Assembly: GCA_036898135.1 (NCBI GenBank)
Contig: CM072514.1
Coordinates: 85,161,768-85,225,767 of the forward strand
Length of the DNA: 64,000 nt
Origin: Oncomelania hupensis
Lineage: Eukaryota > Mollusca > Gastropoda > Littorinimorpha > Pomatiopsidae
Direction: 5' to 3'
In this document: in pieces, positions 21,966 through 36,069 of the stretch
Numbering within the stretch: the first letter of the stretch is position 1
How the letters are laid out: every line of letters begins with the position of its first letter
Made by a program: the position numbers and the translations under genes
The notes under the pieces: generated by a model
The model's database searches: none
Seen by the model: the letters and a program-made list of their open reading frames with translations, nothing else
What the model was told of the DNA's origin: nothing

Positions 21966-22090
21966 CAGGGGCGGACGAGGGGGGGTTTCCGGCCCAAAAA
22001 AAAAAAAAAAAGGAAAAGAAAGAAGAAGAAGAAGGAGAGAAAGAGAGAGAGAGATAATACAATTATAAAAATAAAAATAAACATAAAATA

Positions 22091-22188
<98 letters not shown>

Positions 22189-22290
22189 TTATTTTATTTA
22201 TTTTATTTATTTATTTTTTTTATACGAATTTTGGAAACCCCCCCCCCCCAAAAAAAAAAAAACAAAAAAAAACTAACTGATCCGCCCCTG
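21966..22290. mobile_element. small TIR element (hAT-like ends)
   Basis: Ends CAGGGGCGGAC and, reverse-complemented, CAGGGGCGGATC, followed on both sides by G-rich and A/T-rich tracts. Inside are A-runs and a (TA)n array at 22,094-22,184. CAGGGG-type ends are typical of hAT MITEs; the flanking 8 bp do not match. Confidence 0.5.
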
Positions 22291-22774
22291 AAGAGGTTAT
22301 GTATTCACGGGTCTAGCTCGTATAATTATTTGTTTATTATTACAATTAGTACTCGGGGGTCGAATTCGTTTCTAACAGAAGAGAGCACTGCTGTAACACG
22401 ACAGATCGAGTGAAGAAACACTGCTTGTCTCACTTGTAACTTCTTCGCAATCGGCCATTGTCTACAGCTGCTGACGTCACTGCGAGGGAAGATCAGCGAT
22501 AGCTGCGTTTTAGAGTATTACTTCCCTTTCCCTTAATTACAGGTAGGAAATCCCACTTTCAGTGATCGATATCTATTAAACGATAGAGCTTTGCTTACCG
22601 AATTTTTTGCATCTGGTATTATCTAGTAAAGTTCTTTCAGCAGAAACTTTTTGACCGAGCACTGTGGTTGACCTTTAAAATTTGACTGTATTTACTCTTT
22701 GTTTGATTGTGTGTTTACATTCAGTTTGTGTGTATGTGTCTACTGACTGTGTGTATCATATCAGTTGTGTGTGT

Positions 22775-22776
<2 letters not shown>

Positions 22777-22825
<49 letters not shown>
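22777..22825. repeat. (CT)n microsatellite
   Basis: Pure CT dinucleotides for about 49 bp. Confidence 0.97.
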
Positions 22826-22828
<3 letters not shown>

Positions 22829-23306
22829 GGTTGTGCGTTATAGGTCTAGCATGTCTTGCAAATTGTTCTGTTTTGGATGAGGTTTTAAATGTATTCTCGT
22901 TTGTTTGGGCTCTCTCATGTATAGTAAATAGTGGATGAGTTTTTAAAATACATTCAGTTTCAGCAGGAATTTTTGTTAGGCATAAAATACTTATGCATAG
23001 CTAGCAAAAGTAGTTTCTAATAGCGTGAAGGACAACTGTCATGTATTTCTAAAATGTATAACAAAATCGTAAGAGAGGGCGACGGCAGTTCGTTAAGGTC
23101 TGGCTACAGCAATGGGCTTGGTTAAAATAATTATAAGCTCCACAAAGTACTAAAGGCAAGTGCCAGTAGGCTAGGCCACACCAAGGCCAGCAGGCATCTC
23201 TGATCTGGTTATGGGCGGTTCAGCCAGCATGAAGGGAATATAAGAGGCAGAACAAGGGTTGTATTTAGCCACCGTCTGACCGTACCGCTTCTAGACAGCC
23301 ATGCAT

Positions 23307-23537
23307 CAAGAAGGACATCAAAGTCAAAGGCCAATGCCTCAACACAGTGCATAGCTTCAAATATTTGGGAGCCATTGTGTCAGACGATGGGTCCCGACAG
23401 GAAGTCATCTCCAGGATCGTACAAACAACTGCTGCCCTGACAAGGTTGAAGCCCATTTGGAAAGACAGGACCATCAGTCTACATTCCAAAGTAAGACTGC
23501 TGCGCTCCCTTGTCATCTCCATCTTCCTACATGCTTG
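23307..23537 (+). mobile_element. RTE-like LINE, left half of a split copy (RTE copy 4a)
   Basis: Frame 23,347-23,536 reads HSFKYLGAIVSDDGSRQEV .. RLKPIWKDRTISLHSKVRLL .. VISIFLHA, the segment after the catalytic box. It breaks off at ATGCTTG exactly where the piece at 26,618 takes up. Confidence 0.88.
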
Positions 23538-24516
23538 TGTAGCCGGGCTGGGCTACAAAGAATTTCTGATCATTACGATACTTAGGCCTCACTCTGTTCC
23601 CTGTTATGTTTAAACTAGCTGTTTGCAATAATTTGGTATATACTTTTCAGATCCCTTAAAGCATATAATCGTTAGACGCAGCATTAAATTCTCTATTAGA
23701 ATATATAAACTTTAATTGTGATTTATGTAGCGGTTTTAAAGGAGAGCGTGATGTTTAGAATAGCGCGATGCCTATCACGGTGATAAAGACACCGCGCTGT
23801 TGCGGACCAAGCTGACAGGCTTACTGGTTTGGCCGGTCGTAACGCACTTCCCGCCTTGTAGATTAACACATGATAAGAACATAATTGTCGATGATGGCCA
23901 TAGCAAAGATTTCCACTGTAACACCTTAAGTGTGATATTTTCCGATGCCTTAGTTCATTCTCTAACAGTATATACTTAAATTAAATATTAGTTTTATAGG
24001 GACACACATCGAAAGAGAAACAGAGGAAAAGTTGGCTAGATGTAAATATTGTTGTTGTGTTAGGTGTTTTCTATTTTAGTCCGTCATAGTCGGAACCCAT
24101 AATAGTAACCATGTCATATTATATATCGCTGGAAAGGGGAGAAGTTGTTCTTTCTTTGTCATTATTACTATGATTTATAATTGTATTAAATTAAAGAGTT
24201 AGTATGAGTTTATAGTCGTAACATTCTTCAAAGCAGCAGCCAACTCCCTCTTAAATTGCGTATTATTTTTATTTCGTAGCAGATAGGTCCGACATTATTA
24301 TATCAGTAGAAAGGTCGTATTTCCGCGTTTCCGCCCATATATAATTTGTATAGTATTCGTTAGCGTTTTAAGCATTCTATGTAAAATAAAGATTAACAAC
24401 TAAAACAAATTACCGAGAGAGGCGAACATTATGTTGCGCGCATCACGCGTTAAACAGCGGGTTCAGTACAGTCTGCGCGCACACATATAAGCACGAACGT
24501 GCAAATATTCGAAGTC

Positions 24517-25429
24517 AGAGGGGCCGGGTAGCTCAGTTGGTAAGAGACCCCTTGGGGTCATGAGCAATCTTGCCACTGTAGATTGTTCTAACCTATAAAG
24601 GGTACAGTGAAAGCCCCAGTTGAAAACCTGTCTTGCCTTTGTAGGCATGACAAATTAACTGCGGCAACAGTTCCCCCCGTTGGAGTGCCGGGGGTTTCAG
24701 TATAAATAGTATCCCCACTTTCTGGAAATTTAGTGCTTTAAATTCCCACTGTCGCTGTCTTCCTCATCTGCTCTTTCCCATTCCCGATCTGTCCTACCAC
24801 TCTGCTATACTATCTTCTTCTTCGCTAGATCAATGACCTACCTTTTTTCTTGAAAACTCTTCCTGGACAAGACTCCTTGTTTGTGTATGAGGTCTGTTGG
24901 ATCAGCTTGGGAGTGTTGGACGCTTTCTGCCGGGTGGTCACTAGGGCTTCCTATGAATGTACTCTTTAGCACTATAGGCATTTTATATGTATGTTTTTTG
25001 TTGATGATTTATACTGATGTTTGTATTCTATTTTGTTTTTGTAATCGGGGAGTTCGCGTAGTTGAGGTCAACCCTCAGCCGTCCCTCGCGTGGGATGTCT
25101 TTATTGTAAAGTGACTGGCCGGTGGAGGGCATTCAATTTTCCCACTGGGGTTGTTTCAACAGATCTTTTATGCGGATCGGGGGTTGTCCGGTCCTGATTT
25201 GGCTCGGAAGAGTCCGCTGGACCTAAAGCAATAATAAATCAATCAATCAATCAGTTGGTAAGAGCGTCTTGCTAGTAACCGAAAGGTCACTGGTTCGAAT
25301 CCCGGATTGGTCAACGTGTGATCATATTATTTTCCCCTTTACCAACAACTGGCCCGCTGGTGTCAGTATAAATCGGTCCAGTAGTCACCTATATGCGAAA
25401 GTGTCGTGTGACTATAATCTACAAACAAC
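24517..25429 (+). mobile_element. tRNA-Thr-like SINE, copy 2, interrupted by a 704-bp retroposon
   Basis: Head at 24,521-24,546, then the 704-bp element, then the head resumes at 25,251 and the body runs to 25,429. The whole is flanked by AATATTCGAAGTC at 24,504-24,516 and 25,430-25,442, a perfect 13-bp duplication. Confidence 0.92.
24547..25250 (+). mobile_element. 704-bp non-coding retroposon, full-length copy
   Basis: Flanked by TCAGTTGGTAAGAG at 24,533-24,546 and 25,251-25,264 (perfect 14-bp duplication inside the SINE head). Starts ACCCCTTGGGGTCATGAGCA. Contains CCCGTTGGAGTGCCGGGGG and TATAAATAGTATCCCCACTT at ~24,668-24,720. Ends GGACCTAAAGCAATAAT plus (AATC)n. No long reading frame. 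The tandem tail and variable-length target duplication indicate target-primed reverse transcription; the machinery supplier is unknown. Second full copy at 36,070-36,773 has the same length. Confidence 0.9.
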
Positions 25430-26140
25430 AATATTCGAAGTCTCCTCTCTGAAAATCCTTATTGGGAGGAGAGGGGACTGTAAACTAATAACATAACATA
25501 ACATATTCGGGATGTCCTGCTCCCCCTCTCATTTCTTGACTGCGCATCTTTGATGTTTTTTAAATGGATGAGCGGAGGAACACGTATCTGTTTTGTTCCT
25601 CCTCCCTGCCTTGTACATATGGTTTGTTGTTTTAATAAATTTTTTACTATTCCTTCCACCTGTAAAGGTTAGACGGGACCCTGGGTCGTGGGCAGGTTCT
25701 CTGCTCCCTTCCCACTTTACCCGTCTTGCAGTTTTTTAACGACTTTGTTCGGGCGGGAGAACGAGTTCGGGACCACGATTTGTCCTGTTCCCCTTCTCAT
25801 TTCTCAACCGCGCATTTTGATGCTTTTATAGGAATGATGGCAGGGAACACTTTTGTTTTGTTCCCCCCTTCCGCCTATTTTTATATCCTGTCATTGGATT
25901 CTTTTTAACTTATTCTTATTATCTGTGTTGTGTGGCTGTGGTGTGGCTGTTGTGGTCCTTCCTCCCGGAGTTAGCCTGTGTCCCCCCTCCTGTTTTAACC
26001 GTGGTCCTGAAAATGTTATCGTAACTTTTATTCCCCTTCCCTGGGGCTCCCACGTTTTGAATTCTTAAATCCAAGTCCCCTATACGCTTAATGTGTCCGG
26101 GGACATTAATTTAATAAAGAAGAAGATATTCAGGATAGAG

Positions 26141-26338
26141 GGGCCGGGTAGCTCAGTTGGTAAGAGCGTCTTGCTAGTAACCGAAAGGTCGCTGGTTCGA
26201 ATCCCGGATTGGTCAACGTGTGATCATATTATTTTCCCCTTTACCAACAACTGGCCCGCTGGTGTCAGTATAAATCAGTCCAGCAGTCACCTATATGCGA
26301 AAGTGTCGTGTGACTATAATCTACAAACAACAACTACA
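26141..26338 (+). mobile_element. tRNA-Thr-like SINE, copy 3
   Basis: Complete head (GGGCCGGGTAGCTCAGTTGG .. GGTTCGAATCCC) and body to the TATAATCTACAAACAACAAC tail. Closely similar to copies at 21.35 and 24.5 kb. Confidence 0.88.
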
Positions 26339-26617
26339 AACAACATATTTCGGGACACACACACTCGGGAAAGAAAGACACACACGGCAGACAGGGGAAG
26401 AACGAGTCAGACGCACAGAGAGGGCAGAATATAGCTGTTATCTCCACGAGCATTTGCCTTTGCTACGATGCACTTCGAGAATAAAACTTTCAACGGTCAT
26501 CAACGAACTGGCGTTGGGAAAAGAGAGAGAGAATGTGTGAGAATTCTTCACCATAACCTTCATCACCCTAGCCTCCATCACTTTATCATCTTCTCTCCAA
26601 CATACTACACCACTACA

Positions 26618-26913
26618 CTTGCGAAGCATGGACCCTCACAGCAGATCTCCAACGAAGAATACAAAGCATGGAGATGAGGTGCTACAGAAGACTTCTGGAC
26701 ATTTCCTATACCCAGCACATCACCAACGACGAAGTCCGACAGACCATCACACAAGCCATTGGACAACACGATGACCTGCTCACAGTGGTGAAGAAACGGA
26801 AACTCCGATGGTATGGCGACGTCACCTGATCATCAGGCCTTGCAAAGACCATTCTACAAAGCACAGTGCAAGGAGGTAGAAGAAGAGGGAGACCGAAAAA
26901 GATGTGGGAGGAT
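26618..26913 (+). mobile_element. RTE-like LINE, right half of the split copy (RTE copy 4b)
   Basis: Continues from 23,537: GAAGCATGGACCCTCACAGC .. CATCACCAACGACGAAGTCC .. CACAGTGGTGAAGAAACGGA .. GGGAGACCGAAAAAGATG, then breaks in the WEDNIREW codons at GGGAGGA. Several frame changes. Confidence 0.88.
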
Positions 26914-27593
26914 TCACAATGGAAGAAATTCACGAATCTAGAGCTATTATATTTAATTGTAAACATAAATTATTTAAACAAATGTTAAATACTGCTGCAG
27001 CAGAAAATCACACACTCAAACCGCACGCATTTGCCCTATGGAACCACACATTTAATATAGACATTAATAACAAAGAATGGCTAATGCCAAGAAAAGCAAC
27101 TAAAGAAGTCTGTTTAATAGAACTGCAATGGAAGATCATACATAACATATACCTTACAAACATACTACTGCAGAAAATGAAAGTTATCAATAAAAACAAT
27201 TGTATCTATTGTCTTCACAAGGTAGACTTTATGGAACACTTCTTTTGTTGATGGGAATAGGTAAAAAGATTTTGGAATTTTGTTTCAAGCATGCTGTCTG
27301 CTAAACTTAGTAAAAAAATTGAATGTTCTATGCAAGAGGTGTTTTCTGGTTTAACAATTGAAAGATTATCTTTAAGAGAGGAAGAAGCAAATTTCGCTAA
27401 TCATGTTATTTTGATAGGAAAATTGAGCTTTAGTATTACCAAGAAAACAAATGCATAGAATGCTTTGCATGTCATTTTTGACAATTATTATTACGATGTT
27501 TTAATGGTAACTAACTAGTGGTATAAATATATAATATTCTCTTGCAAATTTTGTATCAATGCTTGTGCGCGAGATAAAACCCTGCTTACTTCA
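26914..27593 (+). pseudogene. L1/Tx1-like LINE ORF2 C-terminus (zinc-binding domain)
   Basis: Frame 26,904-27,241 reads LQWKIIHNIYLTNILLQKMK, then CIYCLHKVDFMEHFFC, the zf-RVT-type domain of L1/Tx1-type LINEs. It continues past a stop with KRFWNFVSSM. The upstream RT is missing. The following 3' region is interrupted at 27,594 by the twin-primed LINE. Confidence 0.72.
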
Positions 27594-28074
27594 CTTGTCC
27601 ATTTATTCAATTCAATTCAAGTCAACCAATTTATTTAAAGTCTGTTCACAAATTATGTGATTTTAGACTATAAAACAAAGAAACAAAATAATATAAATGA
27701 TAAGGGGAAAAAAGGGAATACCAATAAATAAATCATAAATAATAATGATAAAAAGAAAACAGAATTGAAGAAAAAGAATAAAGCAGCAACAACAAACCCA
27801 TACGAACTTATACTGATTAAACAATGTAACCTAATGAAGCACCATCATCTTAACATCTAAAATACATCGAATAAAATAATTATAAAACTTTTTCTATCTG
27901 TGTACACGATATAATAAATGCGATTGTCAGCATCAATTCATTATCAGCTAATATTTTTTACATCATTGTACTGTGTGATAACAGTATTAATAATATTTTA
28001 TATGAATAATTTGTTTAGACATGGGCAATGTAATATCAAATGTTCTACAGTCAGAGCATTTGAGCATACACATT

Positions 28075-29443
<1,369 letters not shown>

Positions 29444-29449
29444 TTTAAG

Positions 29450-30694
29450 AGTGATTTTGGCGCTGAAAAATACACCTCTTGGCCATATATCAATTTCGAT
29501 CGAACTAGAGAAGTTGCTAGATGTAATAAAGTCTTCGTATCCTGACATACTGAGGAATTCATTAGATTTTTTTCTGAAAATAACTTGTCTAGTAATTTAA
29601 GTCAAAACATTTTTAAATATAGATTAGACAACCAAAGCAAAGAACAGCCAATTCCAGATGAAAATTTATATATTAATAGTCCTATCACTTTTGAGGAAAT
29701 TATAGACGCTTTGAATTCATTTAAAACTAATAATTCAGCAATTGGGATTGACGGTATCTCTTATCAGATGTTAAGTCCCTTACCCTTAAATTGGAAGAAG
29801 TTATTGCACTCACTTATCCAAAAATGTTGGGAAAGTGGAGCTGTACCAGTAGTCTGGAAGAAGTCTGTAATAATTCCTATCCTCAAACAGGGTAAACCTT
29901 CTACATCTGTTAACAGTTATAGACCTATTGCTTTATCTTCACATGTGGGTAAACTTATGGCAAAAATAATTAATCAGAGACTTTTATTTTATTGTGATAA
30001 AAATAATGTAATTCCTGTTAATCAAGCAGGATTTCGCAAGGGCCAAAGCGCTGCTGATCATCTTGGTAAAATATCTAGTCATATTAAAAAGCAGTTTTCC
30101 AAAAGAAAAAGTTTGCTTGCTACATTTTTTGACGTAAAGAAAGCATACGATACTGTGTGGCATTCTAGATTACTGTATAAACTGAAATCAGTAGGGCTTA
30201 GTGGACATATTTATATGTATATAAAAAGTTTATTACATGATAGATCTATATGAACACGAATTGGTAAAACATATTCTTCATTTCAAACTGTTAATACCGG
30301 TATTCCACAAGGTTCTATAATTGCACCTTTTTTATTTACTTTATTAATACATGACCTACATGGATGAATGTTACATTACGAAAGCATACAAATAAAAGAA
30401 GTACTATTTATGTTAAAATATATCAAGCTGAACTAAATAATTTATCTACATATATGACAGACAATGGTCTGGAATTATCCGGGGAAAAAACTAGTTTAAT
30501 GTTATTTAACAACGGAGAAAATCCAAAATGTTTACCAGAATTAAAACATGACTACAAAAGGCTTGCTTATAAACAAATTCTAAAATTTGTGGGTGTCTAT
30601 TTTACACCAAAATTAAGTTGGAGATATCATATAGAATATTGAATCAATAAAGCAAGACAATGATTAAATTTATTGAAAATAATAAATGTACAAG
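29450..30694 (+). pseudogene. LINE ORF2 reverse transcriptase, inverted piece
   Basis: Frame 29,585-30,250: ITFEEIIDALNSFKTNNSAI, NSYRPIALSSHVGKLMAKII, VIPVNQAGFRKGQSAADHL, FFDVKKAYDTVWHSRL. After a stop, NTGIPQGSIIAPFLF, then a deletion at ~30,363 that removes the YADD box. From 30,390 LNNLSTYMTDNGLELSGEKT and FVGVYFTPKLSWRYHI follow, ending at the duplication. About 35-40 codons are missing relative to the start of the 3' piece. Confidence 0.88.
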
Positions 30695-30709
30695 CTTGTC
30701 CATTTATTC

Positions 30710-31311
30710 TTTTCTCTTGAAAGCATATTTGTTCGTCAGTGTTTGTCTTTGTTTAATCCTATTTGTCTTTTCATTTACCACACAGCTTATTTGTGAAAAA
30801 TGAAACACACACTGAGAAAGTACATTGCAGTTTAAAAAAAAAGCATTGAAGTAGGACTGAGGAGCTACAACCCAGAAGAAAAGAAAAAAATGAAAAAAAA
30901 TATATTAAAACATTTTTTGCGGACTCGGTCTGCCAACTGAGGTTTAAAACAAAATTCTGTCTAATTTCATCGATGTTAACAAATTTTAAATGAAATAAAT
31001 ATAATAATTTATTGATTCATCAATACAACCGGGGTTAACCTGATAAATATTATTTCATAAAACCATCAATATTTCTGAAGATCAGTCCTAGACACCCCTA
31101 TCAAGTGTGTGATATCAATAGTAATTTATAACAGTAGCAACAGTTACATTTTGACATTTTGTTAAGTGGTGAAAAATCGATGCCACGAATTTGTAAAATT
31201 CCTGCCATGTATTGAACGATTCGCTTATTATGTCATATGAAATTGTAATACGTGTGTTTTAGTGTTTCGTTGCGGACAAATAAAAATGTCTGGTTTGTAA
31301 CAATAAAACTA

Positions 31312-31381
<70 letters not shown>

Positions 31382-32040
31382 GGAAATACTAAAAGAAAAA
31401 AAAAGAAAATTTAGAGAAAAGAAAAAGAAAGAGAAAACAACGTACCAGTAAACTGTGATGACGATGCACACAAACCGTACAGAGGATCAGTTGCAGGTAG
31501 TTTTGTGGTAGAATTTTGCAAGTGTAGATAGAACTAGCCTGATCACCTCTAAGATGGCTGCAGGCAGGTAGATAAACGTCACCGGACACTAGAAGCATAT
31601 AGGGGACTTAAGATGGCTGCTTCTAGATTCTAGGCTTATATAGGCGACTGCCACGTCGGAAGATGTTTAAGGGGTGGGGGGGAGGGAGGAGCAAGATATT
31701 TTCGGGGGAGGAGCTAAGTAGAGGGAAGGGACATTATTGATATAATAGTTTTATAAAGGTTATTTGCACATATTCTGCTGACAATATCGTAGTATGTTTT
31801 AGAATTCGATAGTGTGTGTGTTTTAATGAAGAAGTGCAACAGAGATTATTTTGTGTTCCAAAGTACCAATCATAGTGTGATTAAATAAATAGCATATAAA
31901 ACCAGAACACATTTGAGCTCATTCGTAAATTTATTGTCATAATAATATCACACCCACACACACACACACACACACCCACACACCTACCCTCACACACAGA
32001 GAAGCACTTTACATATATGCACGCAGACATCCCACCTGAT
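30710..32040. other. no gene recognised; (AAT)n at 31,312-31,379
   Basis: AT-rich. The first part may be the 3' UTR of the L1/Tx1-like element interrupted at 27,594. An AAT microsatellite lies at 31,312-31,379 and a CA run at 31,957-31,982. No supported gene. Confidence 0.45.
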
Positions 32041-32041
32041 T

Positions 32042-32330
32042 TTGTTTCATCAAGTGATATATACTATAAAGGGATGGATTTTGGCCACTCCCCTGCCACA
32101 CGATCCGTTTTAACATTCACAGTGAGTGTTTCATCAAGTGATAGATACTGTAAAGGGATGGATATTGGCCACTCCCCTGCCACAGATCCGTTTAACATTC
32201 ACAGTGAGTGTTGACCATTAAAAATTATGCTTACTAAAATAAAAATTCTGCTTAACAAAATAAAAAATTATGCTTACCAAAATAAAAATCATGCTTACCA
32301 AATAAAAAATTATGCTTACCAAAATAAAGA
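32042..32330. repeat. two minisatellites: ~85 bp x2 and ~24 bp x5
   Basis: 32,042-32,215 has two copies of a block with GTTTCATCAAGTGATA, GGCCACTCCCCTGCCACA, ATTCACAGTGAGTG. 32,219-32,330 repeats AAAATTATGCTTACCAAAAT about five times. The first block shares CCCTGCCACAGATC and CACAGTGAGTG with the 42-bp array at 42.7 kb (reverse strand), so the two loci have a common source. Confidence 0.82.
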
Positions 32331-32409
32331 CAAACAAACAAAAAACTCAAAGCAAGACGATATGCTAAACTGATAACAGTCCGCAAGGAATGTAACTGTA
32401 ACGTATGAT

Positions 32410-32815
32410 TAGGCGCTGGTCAATATACGATATGACTCAAGCTGCCTAAGGCGTTGGCCAATATAGGATATGACTCAAGGTGCCTAAGGCGCTGGCCAAT
32501 ATAGGCTATGACTCAAGCTGCCTAAGGCGCTGGCAATAATTATAGGACATGACTCAAGCTGCCTAAGGCTCTGGCCAATATAGGCTATGACTCAAGCTGC
32601 CTAAGGCGCTGGCTAATATAGGATATAACTCAAGCTGCCCAAACCCAGGGTGCCAACTTGTTGCCTTATGTGCATCGTCGGACGCTCCAGACTACTGAGC
32701 AGTCTTGGGCGAACGAGAGGGAATGGGATCTAGTGCTTCCTGTGGGGAGAGGTGGAGGTGCATGAGAGGGGGGGGGGGAGTGTTTTTGTAACTAACACTC
32801 ACCCATCTATCTAAT
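32410..32815 (-). mobile_element. SINE (tRNA/ATT-tail family) with an internal 38-bp segment amplified six-fold
   Basis: About six copies of a 38-bp unit (GGCGCTGGCCAATATAGGAT, ATGACTCAAGCTGCCTAA) at 32,410-32,645, followed by ACTGAGCAGTCTTGGGCGAA .. TAACACTCACCCATC. The flank and a single copy of the unit occur in the SINE at 47,787-48,225, so the array arose by amplification of an internal SINE segment. Confidence 0.75.
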
Positions 32816-33764
32816 GGCTTCTTCCAGTTTTTTCATCTTCTTCTTCTTTTGGAGTTGAGCAGCCACAATCAATACATTGATTCATTTGCTGCTGTAGGTT
32901 GTTACTAGGGAGTGGCCGTGTTTTGCATGGTGTGGTGAAAAAACAACAAAGAAACAAAACAAAAACAAAATAAAAACACCGCACACTCTGGAATAAATAA
33001 TATGAAGCCACTTGCTGTATGCACAACTAATATGTGGAGCTGATGGACAGCCACTGCATGCCGAGGCCACAGTCTTATGCTGTGCAAGGCCCATAAGTGG
33101 CTGCAGCAGCAAGGGACATTTAAAAAATGACGTCACCTAACAGATGACATTGACATTGAAAGAAGGAGAGGTGGGGGTTGGGGATGGGGGGCGGATGAGA
33201 GTTGAGACGGAGTGGCTGTGTGGTTTAAATGCCACGTGACAGCAGGTTGCTGTCCGAGAGGTCAGGAGCGTTGGCTTCTTCGGCGGAGAGGTCGTTCCAG
33301 TCCCTGATGGGGCTGAGTGGTGTTGTGCCGCTGCAGCACTGAATAGCTCAGTATGCTGCAGTCCATGCGGACAACATAGCTTAGGACAGCCGAGGTTTAC
33401 GGTGGTCGCCCTGCCCTCGTCCCTACGCAGCGTTCGGACAATCATTCAATAAAGTCGTCAACATCGGTGCGAAACCTGCAAGAATTTATTTTATTTTATT
33501 TTTTTTTACTTTATTGTCCCTTTTTCATAGGGAAATTCTGGGCCGCCTACCCTGGAGAAAGGGTAGTCGCAGCCTGTAGCGCGCCCAAACCCAACCTAAC
33601 ATTTGTTGTGATTTTGAAATTTTGGTTTGAAAGATGGTTTTGTTGTTGTTGTTTGTGGTGGTGGTGATGATAATGATTATGGTGATGATTAGGAGGAGGA
33701 GGAAGAGGGTGGTAATGATAATGATAAGTGTGGAAACAGAAAAACGTGGGAGGTAGGGGAGGAT
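32816..33764. other. no gene recognised
   Basis: A minus frame at 33,445-33,137 is Ser/Thr/Pro rich and unrecognised. AATAAA lies at ~33,448. T-rich run at 33,480-33,510 and GTT/GGT-rich tract at 33,640-33,700. No supported feature. Confidence 0.4.
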
Positions 33765-33922
33765 GGGATCAGGAGGAGGAGGAGGGAGAGAGGCAGAGCG
33801 AGAGAGAGAGCAAGAGAGGGGGAGAGCGAGAGAGAGAAAATGAGAGAGAGAGAGCGAGCAAGAGAGAGAGCGAGAAAGAGAGGGAGAGGGAGCACAAAAA
33901 AAGAGATAGAGAGAGAGAGTCT
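33765..33922. repeat. GA-rich imperfect microsatellite
   Basis: About 158 bp of GAGAGAGCGAGA-type sequence. The Arg/Glu and Ser/Leu frames here are artefacts. Confidence 0.95.
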
Positions 33923-34449
33923 GAATATGACGTTTAGAAAGAACATTGATTTGAAGTCCAATCGATATTCATTACTAGGAATGCGTTGATTAGTTTGTAG
34001 TTGGTTGCGTGCAGACACGCTAGTGTTGTCGCTGTGGCCAATGATTTGACTGATTGATTATTAATTGATTGATTGATTTGCGTTATGTATATGTTAGTTT
34101 TATGATAATTAGACCTGTTTATCAAACGGAGGTTGATATAATTAAGCGTGGCCAAATGTAGGGTTTACCGTCAATTTTCCGGAACTGATCGGAAAGTTGC
34201 ACACCTTTTTCAACAGGGAAAATCCGAAATTCTGGGGGTCGTATTAGGAGCATGTACGTTGATTCGCGCATCGTTTTGCGCATTCATAATTGTATTATTA
34301 CGAAAAGATACGGACTAAAATTTTAAGACAAATTTTGATATTTAGCATTAGGATTACAGTTAGTTAGAATTTGGATGAGGATTAGGTTTAGAGTTATGGC
34401 TAGTGTTAGGTTTAACTGTAATCGTAGGCCAAGACTAAACTTATTTTCA
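33923..34449. other. no gene recognised
   Basis: AT-rich; a short GATT run at 34,053-34,078. Nothing else seen. Confidence 0.4.
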
Positions 34450-35923
<1,474 letters not shown>

Positions 35924-36069
35924 TTAAAATAAAATAAATATATTTTTTTTAAATATAATAATCCTATTTCACCCTATGAGTACCAATCCTTTATTATTTT
36001 ACAGTTTCTTCAAACAAACCTTGCTAGAGCTCACTATGGTAATCCGTATAGTCTACACAAACCTCGTTA

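Larger units (their letters stand above)
21118..22679 (+). mobile_element. candidate THAP-bearing DNA transposon remnant
   Basis: TTTAAAGGTCAAC at 21,118-21,130 is the exact reverse complement of 22,667-22,679; weak similarity continues inward. Between them are a tRNA-Thr-like SINE, a THAP-domain exon and a small TIR element. No 8-bp target duplication found, so the ends are uncertain. Confidence 0.4.
23538..26617. mobile_element. 3.08-kb TG..CA insertion (LTR-like), carrying nested SINEs
   Basis: Splits an RTE copy; the uninterrupted paralog at ~58,762-58,795 reads ATGCTTGC without an insert. Insert begins TGTAGCC and ends CACTACA (TGTAG/CTACA inverted termini), with CTTG duplicated at 23,534-23,537 and 26,618-26,621. 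It has GAATAAAACTTTC near 26,480. No RT, integrase or gag is visible and I find no repeated LTR. After removing the nested units at 24,517-25,429 and 26,141-26,338, about 2 kb remain. Two diverged ~270-bp copies of a block with CTGCTCCCCCTCTCATTTCT lie at 25,503-25,900. It is either a long solo LTR or another TG..CA element. Confidence 0.55.
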
